64,000 nucleotides of DNA from assembly GCA_028023455.1 (NCBI GenBank), contig JAQFVV010000028.1, forward strand, positions 248,001 to 312,000. The letters are read 5' to 3'. The position numbers and the translations under genes were made by a program. The stretch comes from Epiperipatus broadwayi (lineage: Eukaryota; Onychophora; Udeonychophora; Euonychophora; Peripatidae). Below are positions 1 to 12,580 of the stretch, piece after piece (position 1 is the stretch's first letter; each line of letters opens with the position of its first letter). Under the pieces are notes generated by a model that worked only from the letters and a program-made list of their open reading frames with translations, was not told the origin of the DNA and ran no database searches.

Positions 1-1050
1 GATATTATTGACAGTGTTGAAAAAAACGAATAGACTGAAATGGGCATGCTGCAAGGAGGAAAGGGCTGTAAAGAGAGTATATGTGAGCGAATACACAAAA
101 GTTTGCTGGAGTTATATAGAGAAAAGTTAGGAATTGAGAAATTGGATCAAATTTGGTCAAACCTTTGACTACAGTGAATAGATATTGATAGTAAATAGAT
201 GTATACTCGTATTATTTGACTGCTTAACTTTTTTTTAACACTCACGCGCACACTTTTTTTAGAGTGTAGTAGTTCGATTTATATAATAACGTAATCGTAA
301 TATTAAGCTCTGCTGAGCTAAATTGAAAATTTAATACAAAATGTGTAAAACTTCAATTAAGTGGTCAATGATAAATTTTTGACATTTGGAATTTTTATTA
401 CATTTCCAAAAGAAAAAAAATATCACCAATTCCATTTTTATATATAAAACTAACATTATGTGCAGCGCCTTTCATATTTATAATAATTTAAAAGTAAATC
501 GCCTTTTTTTTTTTTTTTGGAATTTTTAACATGTTTTAAAAAAGAAAAAGAAAAAAAAAGAGCTTATATTTACAAGTCTTATGTAGCATAGCAAATTTTA
601 TCATTTCCATATGAATTCATTCATTTTAGATTTATTCACTGGAAAAGGTACCATTATGTAAAAGATGGAAGAAAAATGGCCCATGTGTAACTTCTACTGA
701 CAATTTCACACAACAGATTTTTCATTTTTTTAAAGTAAAATTCTTTTTCACAGCTTAATCTTTTTATAAAATAATGAAACTGATTATTATTAGACTTTTT
801 CTCCCCTAAAATACATGTCAAATTTAAATAGAGTTAGATGAAAACAAAATGGAAGATCATATATATAATATAGTCTTTTATTATATATCTTGGCCTTTAC
901 AAAAGTTTACAGTAGTAAAAAAAAAAATGGACGAACAAAGGTTAAATTAGTTAGGCATCAAATATTAACAAATACTTTCATATATTTTAAAATAATTTAC
1001 GCATTTGGTCTTCTATCTCAATAGTTCTTAAACTCCTATTACAATCCATA
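1..1050. other. AT-rich non-coding stretch, nothing recognised
   Basis: No coding region, RNA gene or clear repeat is recognisable. Poly-T and poly-A runs near 507-520 and 541-560 are simple low-complexity sequence. The first 140 bases are less AT-biased than the rest and could be the end of an unidentified element, but no protein similarity is apparent. Confidence 0.5.
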
Positions 1051-1078
1051 GCAGTGTCATGACTACGATAAAAATGCT

Positions 1079-1205
1079 AATGACATCATTGCTTGAGAGT
1101 TAATAGGAAGTTCAAATGACCATCCTGTGTGTGCCAGAATTGATCCAGGGATTTCCTAATCCCAAACCAAATGCTCAACTAATTGGGCCAAACCACAAGG
1201 CATGA
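1079..1205 (-). repeat. tRNA-derived SINE fragment
   Basis: Read on the minus strand, this resembles the SINE copies near 42.5 kb: a block ending near 'tgcttgagagtt' (the 3' body, written here on +) with a tRNA-like part to its right. The match is partial and old. Part of a dispersed family with copies at about 1.45, 12.5, 27.3, 41.2, 42.5, 43.2, 44.8, 52.8, 56.5 and 58.7 kb. Confidence 0.45.
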
Positions 1206-1429
1206 GTACTATGACATACAGTGATGAGAAGATTATATGATCAACTCTGTAACTATGTCCATAAGATGTAGTTTAAAAACTTCATCTTTCTATATATACT
1301 TCAAACATATAAATGTATACTTACTATTCCTGAAGATGACTACATGTAATTGTAATGTAAACATAAAATTTCAATGTCTTAAATAACAGATGCTGGAAAA
1401 GGCAAACATGGACATGATGGTAATACATG

Positions 1430-1575
1430 GATGACTTAGTGTGATGGTAGAGTGTTTGATCCTGGAATCCTCAGTCTTTGGATTGATTTCATTGCTGCTA
1501 CTTCTGGTTCCAAAACTTCTTGTAAACTCTCCTGCACTAAAACTGTTCAATTATTTACTTTATTTGCGGTAATAC
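1430..1575 (+). repeat. tRNA-derived SINE copy
   Basis: A decayed A-box-like start (gtgatggtagagtg) is followed by a body block shared with the 12.5 and 58.7 kb copies and a 3' end similar to 'aaaccattcaa'. This is a non-autonomous retroposon, not a functional tRNA. Box B is not intact. Confidence 0.5.
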
Positions 1576-2154
1576 AATAAAAATACTGCTGACATAGAAG
1601 AAAATCAATAGAATGAAGCAAACGTGAGAAAAATTAATAAGAATTATTAGTAAAAAGAATAAAGATATCTGAAAAAAGCATATGGTTACTTATATTTATA
1701 TGTTTGGAATGTGAATAAAAAATGGCAGTTTTAAAATGTATAAAATTTTACACATAAAAAAAAACAAAGGGTGGGGTCAAATTAAAAACACCATGCTGCT
1801 ATGTTTACTAAGAACTGGTCTATTAATCTTTAATTAAGTTTAAAATTTACATCTGAGCTAATAACATATAATAATCTTTAAACTAATAAAAGAGTGGTGA
1901 TAATCATTACTGTATTTATTTAAAGATGTTTGTGTTGAATGACCTAAGTTAAAAAGTTTGACTTTTGTAAATTAAATTGGAATAATATATATATATATAT
2001 TAAAGCAAAATTGCCAACATCTAACTAGATATTATATGTAAATGATATCACAGCCAATGTTTAAATAAACTAATAGATATTGTCAAGGGAATAAATGAAC
2101 CCTAAAATGTTATATAGACAATTAATAAATGAAGTGAGTGAAACAAATTGATAG

Positions 2155-2230
2155 CAAATCTACCTAAAAATTTCATGTTGCCTTGACAACAGATTGTTGA
2201 TATCCTATTGGTTTATTTAATTATTGGCTG
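2155..2230 (+). repeat. Dispersed repeat with GTTGCCTTGACAAC motif
   Basis: Contains the 14-base imperfect palindrome at 2177-2190 followed by 'agattgttgat'. The same motif and flank recur near 32.47 (inverted), 43.64, 57.84 and, more decayed, 57.92 and 63.1 kb, so this is a family rather than chance. Family type unknown. Confidence 0.5.
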
Positions 2231-3770
2231 CAGAGACTATTGGTTAATCATAGCTCAAAGGAAGTAGCAGTTTCTTCCATTTCAATTTCATTTATGCATG
2301 TATGTAAATTAAAATATAATGATTAAAAAATAAAAAAAAATTGAAACTGTCAAGATCCGTTAAAAATTCAAAAATTTTAAATAAATTCAACATTATGTAG
2401 TATTCAAAAGCAACGTTATTAGTATTATTATATTTATAAAATATCACTGGAGTATTGAATTACCATAATACTTCTTAGATCACTACTATTTGGTAAACAG
2501 GAAAGCATCATACTATTATTTAATTGAGAGACTGCAGTATTTATCAATGCGAAGGATTCCTACCATAAAGTTTGGAATTGTATATATAATGATAAATCTG
2601 AATTAATAAATTACTAGACTGAAACAGGCCATTTTATCCCTTCAAAAAATTCCTTTCCTTGCTCAATCCAGTACTTGATAAACTATACTAACAAATTCTC
2701 ATTCAACTTTAACAAAAACAAATCATCTACATTGTAAATTTTTCAATATTAAAATGATTACTTTTTGCAATCTATAAAAGTTTATTAATTAATATCTGAT
2801 GTTTTATTTATCTGACAATACTTTGAAGAGACTACATAGAAAAGTTACACATTTTGTTTACTTCCTATATACATTTTATTAGAACTGTTCTGATTGGTTG
2901 TTGCACTTTTATATATCTTGGCTGTGATTTTTTACTTCATTTATATAACAGAGTTCCCATTTATTACATAATTTATATGTATATTAATAAAATGATAAAC
3001 ATTTCAAAAATTAAGACAAAAAGCAGAGATTTTGCTTGTTATTTAATAAATTGGCTGAAATGTTTCTAATGTTTGCCAAAAATTTTTTTATTATATTTAA
3101 TTATTTTTATTAAAAATGAGCATGCTTTCGGTTTAGAAAATCCAATCCATACTCAGCTACATAAAAATTAAAAAAATATAATAAACTTTTTTTTGTCAAT
3201 GTTAGAAATGTTTTGGCCAATTTATTACTAACAAGAATAAAAAGAATAGCAATGAATTTTACATTTTAGTACTGAATAATAAAATTCAATGTTAAAAGAT
3301 GAGTGAAATATTTGAATAATGATAAAGTTATGTCTTACAGTGGATGGTTTTTAAAATAGGTTTGTCCTGATAATTATTTTAAAATATGATAAAAAATATG
3401 AAATATCCTTTATAGGGAGAGACTTTGAGCACTGTTATTATGGACAACTAAACTGCTCTCTAATTGTTGTAAATTCAATCAACATTTTAACAAAAGAAAT
3501 GGATCATTTCTTCCTGTGGATCCAAGAAATTATACGGGTAATTGATTTAAATCGCAATGACCAAAGTAGCAAGTATTAAATCAGTGAAATATTTAAGGCA
3601 GTTTTATTTTAATCTTAGTGATATTTAAATGTATAAAGCAGAACATCGAATTTATAATGATAGAATATTATAAAGTGAGAAAATATATAATAGCCAAAGT
3701 TATATAAGTTTCTCATAAAAAAAGTGAACCAATGTAGGTTAAAAAATTCAACACCGCCATTCAATACTAT
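2231..3770. other. AT-rich non-coding stretch, nothing recognised
   Basis: A 71-codon open frame at 2854-3069 has the Phe/Ile/Tyr/Lys composition of random AT-rich DNA and no domain signal, so I do not call it. No repeat structure stands out. Confidence 0.5.
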
Positions 3771-3778
3771 ATGATTAA

Positions 3779-4790
3779 ACATCATTATATATTATGAGAT
3801 ATTATTTTATATAGCGTTATGTTTTTATACTGTAATGGTGATATTAGCGATTAAGCCAATGCACATGCACATTAAAGATAAATTATAAATCAATACTCTC
3901 ACTTTTCCAGATACAAGATATAGTTTTTTAAAAAAGATGGAATGAATCCACCCATCCTTTTGACCCAAACATTTATGTATGGGCAAATCTTAAGCATATG
4001 AAAATGAGAGCATGAAGATGTTAAGCAGTCACTTTAAATTACATTTATTATGCTTGAATGAATGATGCTTGTGAAATCTTTACAATTTACGACACATCAT
4101 TCTTTAATTGAAATTAAATATATATAATGAGATATTATTTTATATAGTGCTATGTTTTTATATTGTAATATTGATATTAGCGTTTAAGCCAATGCACACG
4201 CGCTTTAAAGATAAATTATAAATGAATACTCTCACTTTTCCAGACACAAGATATAGTTTTTTAGAAAAGATGGAATGAATCCACCCATCCTTTTGACCCA
4301 AACATTTATGTATGGGCAAATCTTAAGCATATGGAAATGAGAGCATGAAGATGTTAAGCAATCACTTTAAATTACATTTATTATTCTTGAACAAATGACG
4401 CTTATGAAATCTTTACAATTACGATAAGTCATTCTTTAGTTGAAATTAAACATATCTAATGAGATATTATTTATATAGCGCTATGTTTTTATACTGTAAT
4501 AGTGATATTAGTTATTAAGCCAATGCACATGCGCTTTAAAGATAAATTATAAATGAATACTATCACTTTTCCAGACACAAGATATAGATGTAATTTAAAG
4601 TGATTGCTTAACATCTTCATGCTCTCATTTCCATATGCTTAAGATTTGCCCATACATAAATGTTTGAGTTGAAAGGATGGGTGGATTCATTCCATCTTTT
4701 CTAAAAAACTATATCTTGTGTCTGGAAAAATGAGAGTATTCATTTATAATTTATCTTTAAAGTGCATGTGCATTGGCTTAATCACTTATA
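3779..4790. repeat. Array of 333-bp units ending in an inverted copy
   Basis: Two nearly complete direct units start at the 'gagatattat' motif at 3796 and 4129 (period 333). A third starts at 4461 (period 332) and breaks off after about 125 bp. It runs straight into an inverted partial copy (about 4589-4790) carrying the reverse complement of the 'gtatgggcaaatcttaagc' segment. Units differ by scattered substitutions and small indels. No coding potential is visible. This could be a small satellite or tandemly inserted MITE whose last unit flipped. Confidence 0.85.
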
Positions 4791-5049
4791 TCACTATATC
4801 ATTATATTTCTAAAATCATGACTGGGAATATCAAAGTCAGATAATGCATAAATTATAGATAATTGGAATGCTAAATGATAGAGAGGCCATATTTGATAAT
4901 TACATGCTCAAATTGATTGGGAAAAATCCAAAGAAAGTTATACCATTTTCATAACATAAATATCATTTTCTATAACATAATGATTTAATATAAAATTATG
5001 TAATTACACATGTGTCTAAATGTACTAAAATGCAGGCTATGGTGAGACT

Positions 5050-5282
5050 ATGTACAAATTGTAATATTAATTGAAAGAGTGCTTTTGAGAAGTTTTATCT
5101 TCTCATAATTATAGCAGGAGTATTGTGTGAGTGTGGTAGAAAATGTATGAAACAAATATTTAAATATATGTAAAGTGGATTAGACAGTCCACTTTTTAGA
5201 AAGAGAAAAGTATGCTTGCTATAATTATGAAAAGATAAAACTTCTCAAAAGCACTCAGTTGATTAATAGTACAATTTATACT
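5050..5282. mobile_element. MITE-like palindromic element
   Basis: Inverted arms of about 65 bp (5050-5116 and 5213-5282) share 'gcttttgagaagttttatct' and 'cataattatagca' in opposite orientation, with a spacer of about 95 bp. A second small hairpin (gtggattagacagtccac) lies in the spacer. No ORF. Fits a non-autonomous DNA transposon; the target-site duplication was not resolved. Confidence 0.7.
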
Positions 5283-5289
5283 TCATTTC

Positions 5290-6780
5290 CCCATTGCCTG
5301 TGTTTTAGCGCATTTAGAAATATTATTTGTTTAATTGGTAAGTCTATATTTTTTTTATTCTTATGTAATTACCCATAAAAAAAGGGAATAAAGTTAGATA
5401 TTCCAAGTATTTATATTTAATTAAAGAGTGGATATAATAACCCGTTCCAAGTTTTATATTTTCTTAAAAGCCCCCTGGTTGCTGTTCAAATTAACTTTTC
5501 AATTTTTTATTTTAATAAATTAACCTTTATTTATTATTATATTTTCAAAAAATTATTTTTTAGAAATATAAGTTTACAAATCATTCCTAAAAATTTAATA
5601 TTTCAACTTGACAAATATAGAAAAAAGGTAATAAAATGAAATACATAATCAGAATAATAGCTTTTTGTTATTTTACAATTAAAATGGTTTACAAATGAAA
5701 TAAAAATGCTTTAACTCAATTTCTAACATCTGAGCAAACTATTAGGACATTATAAAGTTATAAAATTTTGTTCTAACATTTAAAATTTCATTTTCAATTA
5801 TTAATAGAATGACAAAAGAAAGTTGCTGAGGTGATTGTAGAATATTCCCTTTTCAGCCAATCACAATGACTTCCTGTTTTACATTATGAATAGCTTACTT
5901 TTAAAAGTAAATAATTTTGAATAAATTTGGAGTTTAATTGTAAATAATCTTGTAAAAATAAATATTTTACAAAAAATATATAAAAATTTAAACAAACTCC
6001 AAAAAATATACATTTTCATTTTTGAAAACTAAGTAAAAGAATAAGCTGCTCAACTTCCAAAAGCTCTTGCAAAATGTTATTGGTTATGAAAACAAAGAAA
6101 CAAACAATCAGAAGGATTGTTGGATTTTTTATGTCAGGTTTTGATGTGCAATACTAACATTTTCTGATATTCATAATTAATAAATCAATATTATTTTAAT
6201 TTCAGTTTTTATCATCAAATGAACTCAAAAGTGGCTAAAGAGTGCTAAAGATAGCCAAAAGAGAGTGGTAGTACCACAATCTAGCATCCAGGATTCAGAC
6301 AAGATTAATCTTTAACTGAGGTTTTAAGTTTATAAATGAGCTGAGAATAATATATTAATTTCTAGCCTAATAAATAATTAATAATAATGATTAATATATT
6401 TATCTAAAATGAATAGTATCAAAGTTATGAGGGCAGAAAGTTTGACACTTGAAAATCAAATTTTAATGAAAATGATAACCTCTAATATGTAATAAAAACA
6501 ACATTTCCTATACCCAGGTTTATAAACTTCAATGTAAATCTTTATTTGATCTAGGACATTGTACCTTCCACACAATATATTAATTCAGAAGAAAATCAAT
6601 ATCTAATTAAAGTGATTTTATTATAAACTACATTTGGTAAGAATATAACTACAGCATATATCAAAGACACTATACATAAGTTTTTGAGCTGTTCCAATTA
6701 AATTTTGAAAGTGATTCATATTTCTGTGCATAATCATACACTACATGATGTTAAAAGCATAAACTAATTAGATGCTTATA
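5290..6780. other. AT-rich non-coding stretch, nothing recognised
   Basis: No convincing gene or repeat boundary seen; homopolymer-rich intron-like sequence. Confidence 0.5.
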
Positions 6781-6784
6781 ACTT

Positions 6785-6950
6785 TTAAATCATCACATCA
6801 TCAGCACATCAAGCTGTTGAAACAGCAGCAAACTCTCCATACACTAGTGCCAACTAGTGCAAATCATAGCAAGCTTCTAGCATTCATTGATTACTATAGC
6901 TTGCACTGCATGACACTACTGTATAGAGGGTTTGCTACTTATAACTTATT
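6785..6950. repeat. Fold-back repeat, family A (short copy)
   Basis: Left arm 'actctccatacactagtgcc' and right arm 'ggcactactgta(tagagagt)'-like sequence near 6905-6935 are inverted repeats about 75 bp long with little spacer. The same terminal sequences bound the larger copies at 7.8, 29.3, 42.0, 47.2, 47.9, 49.1 and 53.2 kb. The hammerhead-bearing interior of the larger copies is missing here. Confidence 0.7.
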
Positions 6951-7848
6951 TTATCACATACTAATTATTTTAATGAGCACATAAGTCATTTAAACCTTAT
7001 CAAATTTGTAATGCTTAAAAATATAAACCTATATCAGAGAACAAACAAGTTTGAATACAGTATTAAGACAATTTACATGCAAGAATACCAAAGAAACATT
7101 TTAAATAAACCTAAAAATAACACCCATCTTCTTTTATATCAATGCCAGTGTACTTAGTCAGATAAAGGATTATCATTTCTATCAGATCTCTCGTTTGTCA
7201 CATTGTAGTAAATCTATTGTTGAAACTTCAAAAAGACTGAAACCTTTTTTGTGTGAAATATCTGAATTGATAGATTATTTACATAGCAAACCAGAGATCA
7301 GACAAAAGTAATAATGTTTTATCTGACAAAATAGACTGGTATTGATATAATAAAGAAAGGACATTATTTACAAGGGTATTTGAAGTGATTCTTTGGGGAC
7401 CTTGTTTGTAAATTGTCTTAGTAACATAATCGAACATGTTTGTTCCATGAAATAGGTTTACTTTATTTACCACATATATTGTATTCACATAAAGATAGCC
7501 TTAAGGCAAATGACCTCAAGAATCTAATGCTAAACCAGAATTATGATATTGATATGATGAAAATGACCATAGTTGTGTGTGCAATAATTTTAACATCTTC
7601 ATGATAAATTTTAATAATTTGATACTGGTAAATACTGAAGCGAAGATAATAAACACATGAGAGTTTGTATGGCCTACTGATGAGTCCTGATTCTGTATGA
7701 AATGCATCTTAAGAATCATTTGTCTCTTTCAGACATTTTATTCATATAATTAAAGTATATATGGTAAAATTAAAAGTTATGTATATATTTTTACACATGG
7801 AAAAAAAATTTGGTAGAATTGAATTAATTATTCAATACTGTTATATTT

Positions 7849-8330
7849 TTAAAACAGGAAAAACTCTCCATACAGTAGTGCCACTCAGTGCAAGCCAGAG
7901 TAATGTTTAGTGGTTTAATAACAAGCCTGCCTAATAGAATAGTGGTAGCTATGGTTATTAAAGAACCAAAGAAACCAAAAATATATGGGTACTGAACTGA
8001 ATTCAGACCCATATGATTATATAAGCTAATGAGCTTGGATTGAAAATATTATGTTTTCAATTTTATTCTCATAGTTTTGTAGTTAAATAGAGATAAAAGA
8101 TGGCTGCTGGAGAGTTGCATTGGATCCTAAGATCTAGGAGCAGTGCTCTCAGATCCAAGGCTTCTCATTGACAAAGGCCACAAGCCAGAAACTAGTCTGA
8201 GGATATTAGATGAGTAGGCACTAGATAGGGATTTTATGCACAAGTCTTCTGGCATCCATTGATTACTCTGGCTTGCACTGAGTGGCACTACTGTATGGAG
8301 AGTTTTGCCTGTTTTAATAATAGTTATGTG
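7849..8330 (+). repeat. Fold-back repeat, family A, degenerate hammerhead
   Basis: Bounded by 'actctccatacagtagtgcc' (left) and its inverse 'ggcactactgtatggagagt' (right). Near 8166-8200 on + the interior has a decayed hammerhead: TTGACAA where CUGANGA is expected, then a ggcc-acaa-gcc hairpin, GAAA, CTAGT and C. The core changes C3U and G8A predict no activity. Right flank 'gatcatgtgattg' matches the outer end of the family. Confidence 0.75.
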
Positions 8331-8370
8331 TAAGTATAAGAAATGGTGATCATGTGATTGTTATGTTTAA

Positions 8371-8401
8371 TAATAATAATAACAACAACAACAACAACAA
8401 T
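8371..8401 (+). repeat. (AAT)n/(AAC)n microsatellite
   Basis: Short trinucleotide tract just right of the 7.8-8.3 kb fold-back. Confidence 0.8.
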
Positions 8402-10400
8402 AGATATATTCATCTTTAATCAAAGTTTAAAGTATATATCAGGCCTAGAAATAATAGAATTTCTAGCTTTAAAATGTTTAGTAGTAATCATCAAAAGTAT
8501 TTATCAGGGGAGAATGGTGTTATAGCTGTGTGTGCAGTAATTTTGGTACCGCAGTAAATAGTAATAAACTAATTTTAGTATTTACTGATGTTGATATGAA
8601 CGTTATTTTATTTAAAACGCACATTTAATATTTCTCATTTTATTAAAACTTCTCTGTTCTTATAGTCTAAATGAGATGAAATATTTATTTCTTTCCTCTT
8701 ATTTGGACTTGCACTTCACAATTCATTTGGCAAGAATTTGTTAATCAGCTTTGACATTTTGAAAATAGTGCCAGACAGGAATAGATTGCTCATTTCATTG
8801 TCAGCAAAATGGCTGCCAAACTTATTTATTTATTAGTGATTTAATTCTTAACTATATTATTATAACAAAATACTTTAAGCAATTTTTTGAAGAAGATGTT
8901 AATCATTTTTCTTACTGAGTAAGACTGTTTCATTATTATCTTTCTTGTCATGAAAAATGACAAAAAAACTATTCTTTAAAAAAATTATATCAAGAAAGAA
9001 ATATTAAAATGGACAAGTAATAATAACAGTTCGAAGTTCAATATGTTACACGATTTTAAATTAGTAAATACTAATGAAATGTGACATTAGCAACCAGTTT
9101 TTAAGACAACTTTTAAAAATTGATCAATAATTCTAGATCAAAGGAGAAACTTTTTATAAATTTATCAAGTTTTATTTTAAAATACAAAAAAAAAAATTCT
9201 TGGATGATCGAATTTAAGTCCATTTTTTGGATGCCTTTTGTAAAAATATTCAACATAAGTTGATTAACAATGACATATAACTTTACTCTTATCAGGTGAG
9301 AGTGAAACAATGTAAAAAGCATATATAACATTTGATCTGCCTTAGAGAATAGTGACATATCAATCTGTAATAAGTTTATTAGAAGTCAAATTTAAGAGTT
9401 ATTTATATGCACCTCATTATAATAGTCTTACAGGTTAGTCCTACCTTGTTATTACATAGATTAGGTGTTTTCTATTTAGGATTATGTGTAGTGCTAAACC
9501 AAGAAATAATTATTTTTCTAGGCAATGATTCTGAGACCCAGTACATCATAGAATTCTGTAATAATTTTTCTGTGCTTTAGCTTTAATGGTTTGAGTAAGC
9601 TTCATAGCATGTTTGTGTAGATTTTGACATGCATTACAGTGGTGCTATAATCACTACTTTATTACATTGCTTCAAGCCTATGTATAATCTTATAATACAG
9701 TTTATTATGGTTTTGCAGCTTGCCTTTTCACCACAGCAAACAATTCTAACATATTACTTTAAAAAAATCTGAAAATGTCAGAATTAAATGAATCTTTTAC
9801 TTGATCAACAGCACCCTATTTTACATGACAAAATCATAAAGGAGGCCATCTAGAAGTCAACAGAAATGGAAATTTATGATAGGCTGAGTGTTTTAGCCCA
9901 AGGATAAAAAACTGAATACTGTGGATTTATAAAGAAACAAAATTTTTATTAATTTGTTTTGAAATTAAATGTTGTGATGCAATATTTTTGTGAAAGATAT
10001 TTTAAAAACAAACTGCACCAATAATAGGAGATTGTCTTTGAAAACAATCTATTTTTAAAAAGACAAATCTTAAAAAGTTTGTTATTGGAAGCAGTTTCTA
10101 CTGGATAAAAATAAATTGCCTTTGTCCAAACATTAATTAAAACACTTTTTATAATTTTAATAATAAATAATTTATTAATTTTAGATTTTTTTTTATTTCT
10201 TTGAAGATAACTAACTAACCCTAAATATTTAGTGTTTTCCTAAAGGTTTGTGATAACACTGTTCTAGTTGTAAGCTGCTCACATGACAATGGAAAAAAAT
10301 CCCATAAGCCAACCTAATGTATGGAAACCACTAATCAACTTTGCTCTTAGAAAAAAGTGGAGAAATCAGAAGAAACCTTATATGAAATTTCTACAGACTG
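8402..10400. other. Non-coding stretch, at most a decayed SINE near 9.5 kb
   Basis: No gene found. On the minus strand near 9480-9600 a 'ggtttagcact' segment resembles the SINE tails of this window, but too little remains for a firm call. Confidence 0.4.
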
Positions 10401-10404
10401 TTGT

Positions 10405-10640
10405 CATTGGCAGGATGGCTCAGTTGGTTAGAGAATTGCTTTAAAATTCAATACTCTAGAACCTAAGGGTCCAGGTTCGAACCCCATGCTGGTACTGTCA
10501 CTAGTCAGACCAGCAACACCTGAAGAAGAGGGGAAAATAATACCTCTTGAAACATTGTGCATATACTAACCTGTTTAATGTGCTATTACCAAAAGTTGTA
10601 TGTATTTGAAATATTTAAATAAAGTTAAATTTTTCTAAGA
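10405..10640 (+). repeat. tRNA-derived SINE with intact A and B boxes
   Basis: The head reads like a tRNA gene: A-box-like 'tggctcagttggttagag' at 10417-10434 and B box 'ggttcgaacccc' at 10474-10485, spaced for RNA polymerase III. The body contains CTGAAGA (10520-10526), an AGAGG/CCTCT hairpin and GAAAC (10549-10553), i.e. hammerhead-like. The base after the expected U16.1 is G, which hammerheads do not tolerate at the cleavage site. The 3' part is AT-rich. The anticodon arm is not tRNA-like, so this is a retroposon, not a tRNA gene. Confidence 0.75.
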
Positions 10641-11590
10641 CATTTAATACACATAGTTGATGATGAAAATAGTCCAATATAAAAATACAACCCTAAATAT
10701 ATTCTTCTTTTAATAACATAAAATTCAATATCTAATATTTTATTCTTCAAACTCTTCAAATAGGTAAATTATATTCATTGACACTGAGCTCCATTGTTGA
10801 GATAAAAACTTTGTTTAGGTATTTATTTTCATATTTTAAATTTTTTTTTTTTTTTTAAATTGCTATTGTTTTGAAAGCTTACAAGTGTAATAAATAATGT
10901 TAAAATTACATGTATATTATATAGAAAAAAAGTTTAATTGTAAAAATAAAATGTTCAAATATGAAAGAATATTTAAGGATACCACTTTCTAGGTCCTATT
11001 CCAAAGTGACAATAGAAAGTTTTTAGATAAATAGGTTAAATCATTCTCTTTTGGCTATCTTTAGCTCTGTTTGCCAATTTACAGTCATTTGATGATAAAA
11101 ATTGGAAATAAAATAAACATTTATTTGTTTAAAAAATCTTAAAATGTTAGCGTGCCACAGAGTAGACTTCAGAGGAAAACTACAAAAAAGCGAATGGACA
11201 TTTTGATCTTGAGTGCTTAAAGAAACGTGAAACTTTTCTTTAATTATTGTTCCTAATAAGCAAAAAATTGTACACTTTCATATTTTATTTAAATATTTAT
11301 GATTACTTTTACAAAATATTTATATAGCAATTATTAAATGTATATATGTGAAAATTAATTAGTAAATGGGATTTCTGCTAAATATACAAAATTAAATGCA
11401 CAGCCAAGATATATTGATGTAGCAACCAATCGGACTGTTTCTGGGGGCCAAATGAAAACCACGCCACATTAATATAAATTGGTGATGGAATGAACATCTT
11501 GGACATAATGGTGATCCAATTTATTAATTAATTTACATCTATATTAACTGTTAAAAACATTAAATTTAAATATATATCTAATGCTTGAAT
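10641..11590. other. AT-rich non-coding stretch, nothing recognised
   Basis: Includes a poly-T run near 10843-10856. No repeat or exon call is supportable. Confidence 0.5.
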
Positions 11591-11600
11591 ATCCTAGGAC

Positions 11601-11638
11601 ATCACTGATGAAGCCACTAGCAGAAACCGGTCTGGGAT
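11601..11638 (+). ncRNA. Hammerhead-like ribozyme motif, intact core
   Basis: CTGATGA at 11605-11611 is followed by a short hairpin (GC-CACTA-GC closed by an A/A mismatch), GAAA at 11623-11626, the self-complementary ACCGGT that would form stem III, and C17 at 11632. Stem I is weak (ATCA against TGGG with one mismatch). All single-stranded core bases of the hammerhead are present. The repeat around it is short and resembles the interior of the 37.5 and 39.5 kb fold-backs. Activity is unproven; weak stems I and II argue against high activity. Confidence 0.55.
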
Positions 11639-11944
11639 TGGGAATATTCTGCAAAGCTTGTTAAGAGCTTATTGGTAAGCTCTATAAATAACATATATAT
11701 ATAAACTTTTTTAACTCTCCATATTAGTTCTCCATTTCTCCAACTCCCTATTCTTTATTAATGCATCTATTCTTTTATCTTATTCCTTACCACTATAACA
11801 CTCAACAATTCTCCTAATGCAATCATCCCACCTTTTATACAAGTATACTGACATAAATTATTTATCCAAATCTTCTTTATACCACATTACCTTTATCACC
11901 CATAACCTAATTAAATACTATTTTGGCTATTTTTTTATTATCCA

Positions 11945-12060
11945 TAAACTGATGTGATGTGATTGTGGCTCCACCTACCATTTGTTGCTAGAACTTCTTA
12001 CAAACTTAAGAGCAATAAACTATTCAATTCTGAAGGGTAATAAACTATTCAATTATTACT
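11945..12060 (+). repeat. SINE 3' end with duplicated tail
   Basis: A body segment ends in 'caataaactattcaattct', and 'taataaactattcaatt' is repeated immediately after. This matches the 3' ends of the tRNA-SINE family (caataaaaccattcaa at 41.3 and 58.8 kb). Confidence 0.5.
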
Positions 12061-12474
12061 ATTAATACATTTTTAACTTAGCTAATAGTTAAAATTTGTT
12101 TAAAGGTTATTATAATTACTAATAAAAATTAATGAGCTTTATTTTTTAAAAATCAATTATTACAGCAACATCTTACTATTACTAAGTAGAAAAGAATATA
12201 AGTGTATAAGTGTTTAATATTGACTATGGCACTCAGAATCTATTCATTACACAAATGTAATTAGATTATACTTAAGTAAATATATTTAGTAAATTGGCAG
12301 TAAAGTGTATAGCCCATTTTTATCATTAAAAGTAAGACATTTGTGCTTATTCTTTTTATCATAAGTACTAGATGTCGATTCCATAAATCTAATAAGCCAA
12401 ATCATGCTCTAAAAAAATAAAAATGGATGCACACTGTGTAACTTAGATAAATAAAATAAATAATAGAATGACTT

Positions 12475-12580
12475 TACCTCTAGAAAGGTCATAAGTTCAA
12501 GGGTCAGAGGTGGTAGAAGTGAAATCAATCTGAGGATCATACATTTCCAAAGTGTGACCCCTTACCATTTCCATTAAAAC
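12475..12580 (-). repeat. tRNA-derived SINE fragment
   Basis: The minus strand aligns with the body of the 1.45 kb copy (shared 'gattgatttca' and neighbouring bases). Old and incomplete. Confidence 0.45.

Noticed and set aside
1-180. Exon or LINE fragment at the window start
   Set aside because: Slightly less AT-rich, with a lysine/glutamate-rich frame, but no motif and no visible upstream context.
1331-1365. Hammerhead motif (CTGAAGA followed by GACTAC)
   Set aside because: No matching second half of stem II and no GAAA box; only a faint resemblance to the PLE terminus.
2854-3069. 71-codon open frame
   Set aside because: Random AT-rich composition, no motif, no splice or promoter context.
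5050-5282. Rho-independent terminator or regulatory hairpin
   Set aside because: The long-armed palindrome is MITE-like and the genome is eukaryotic.
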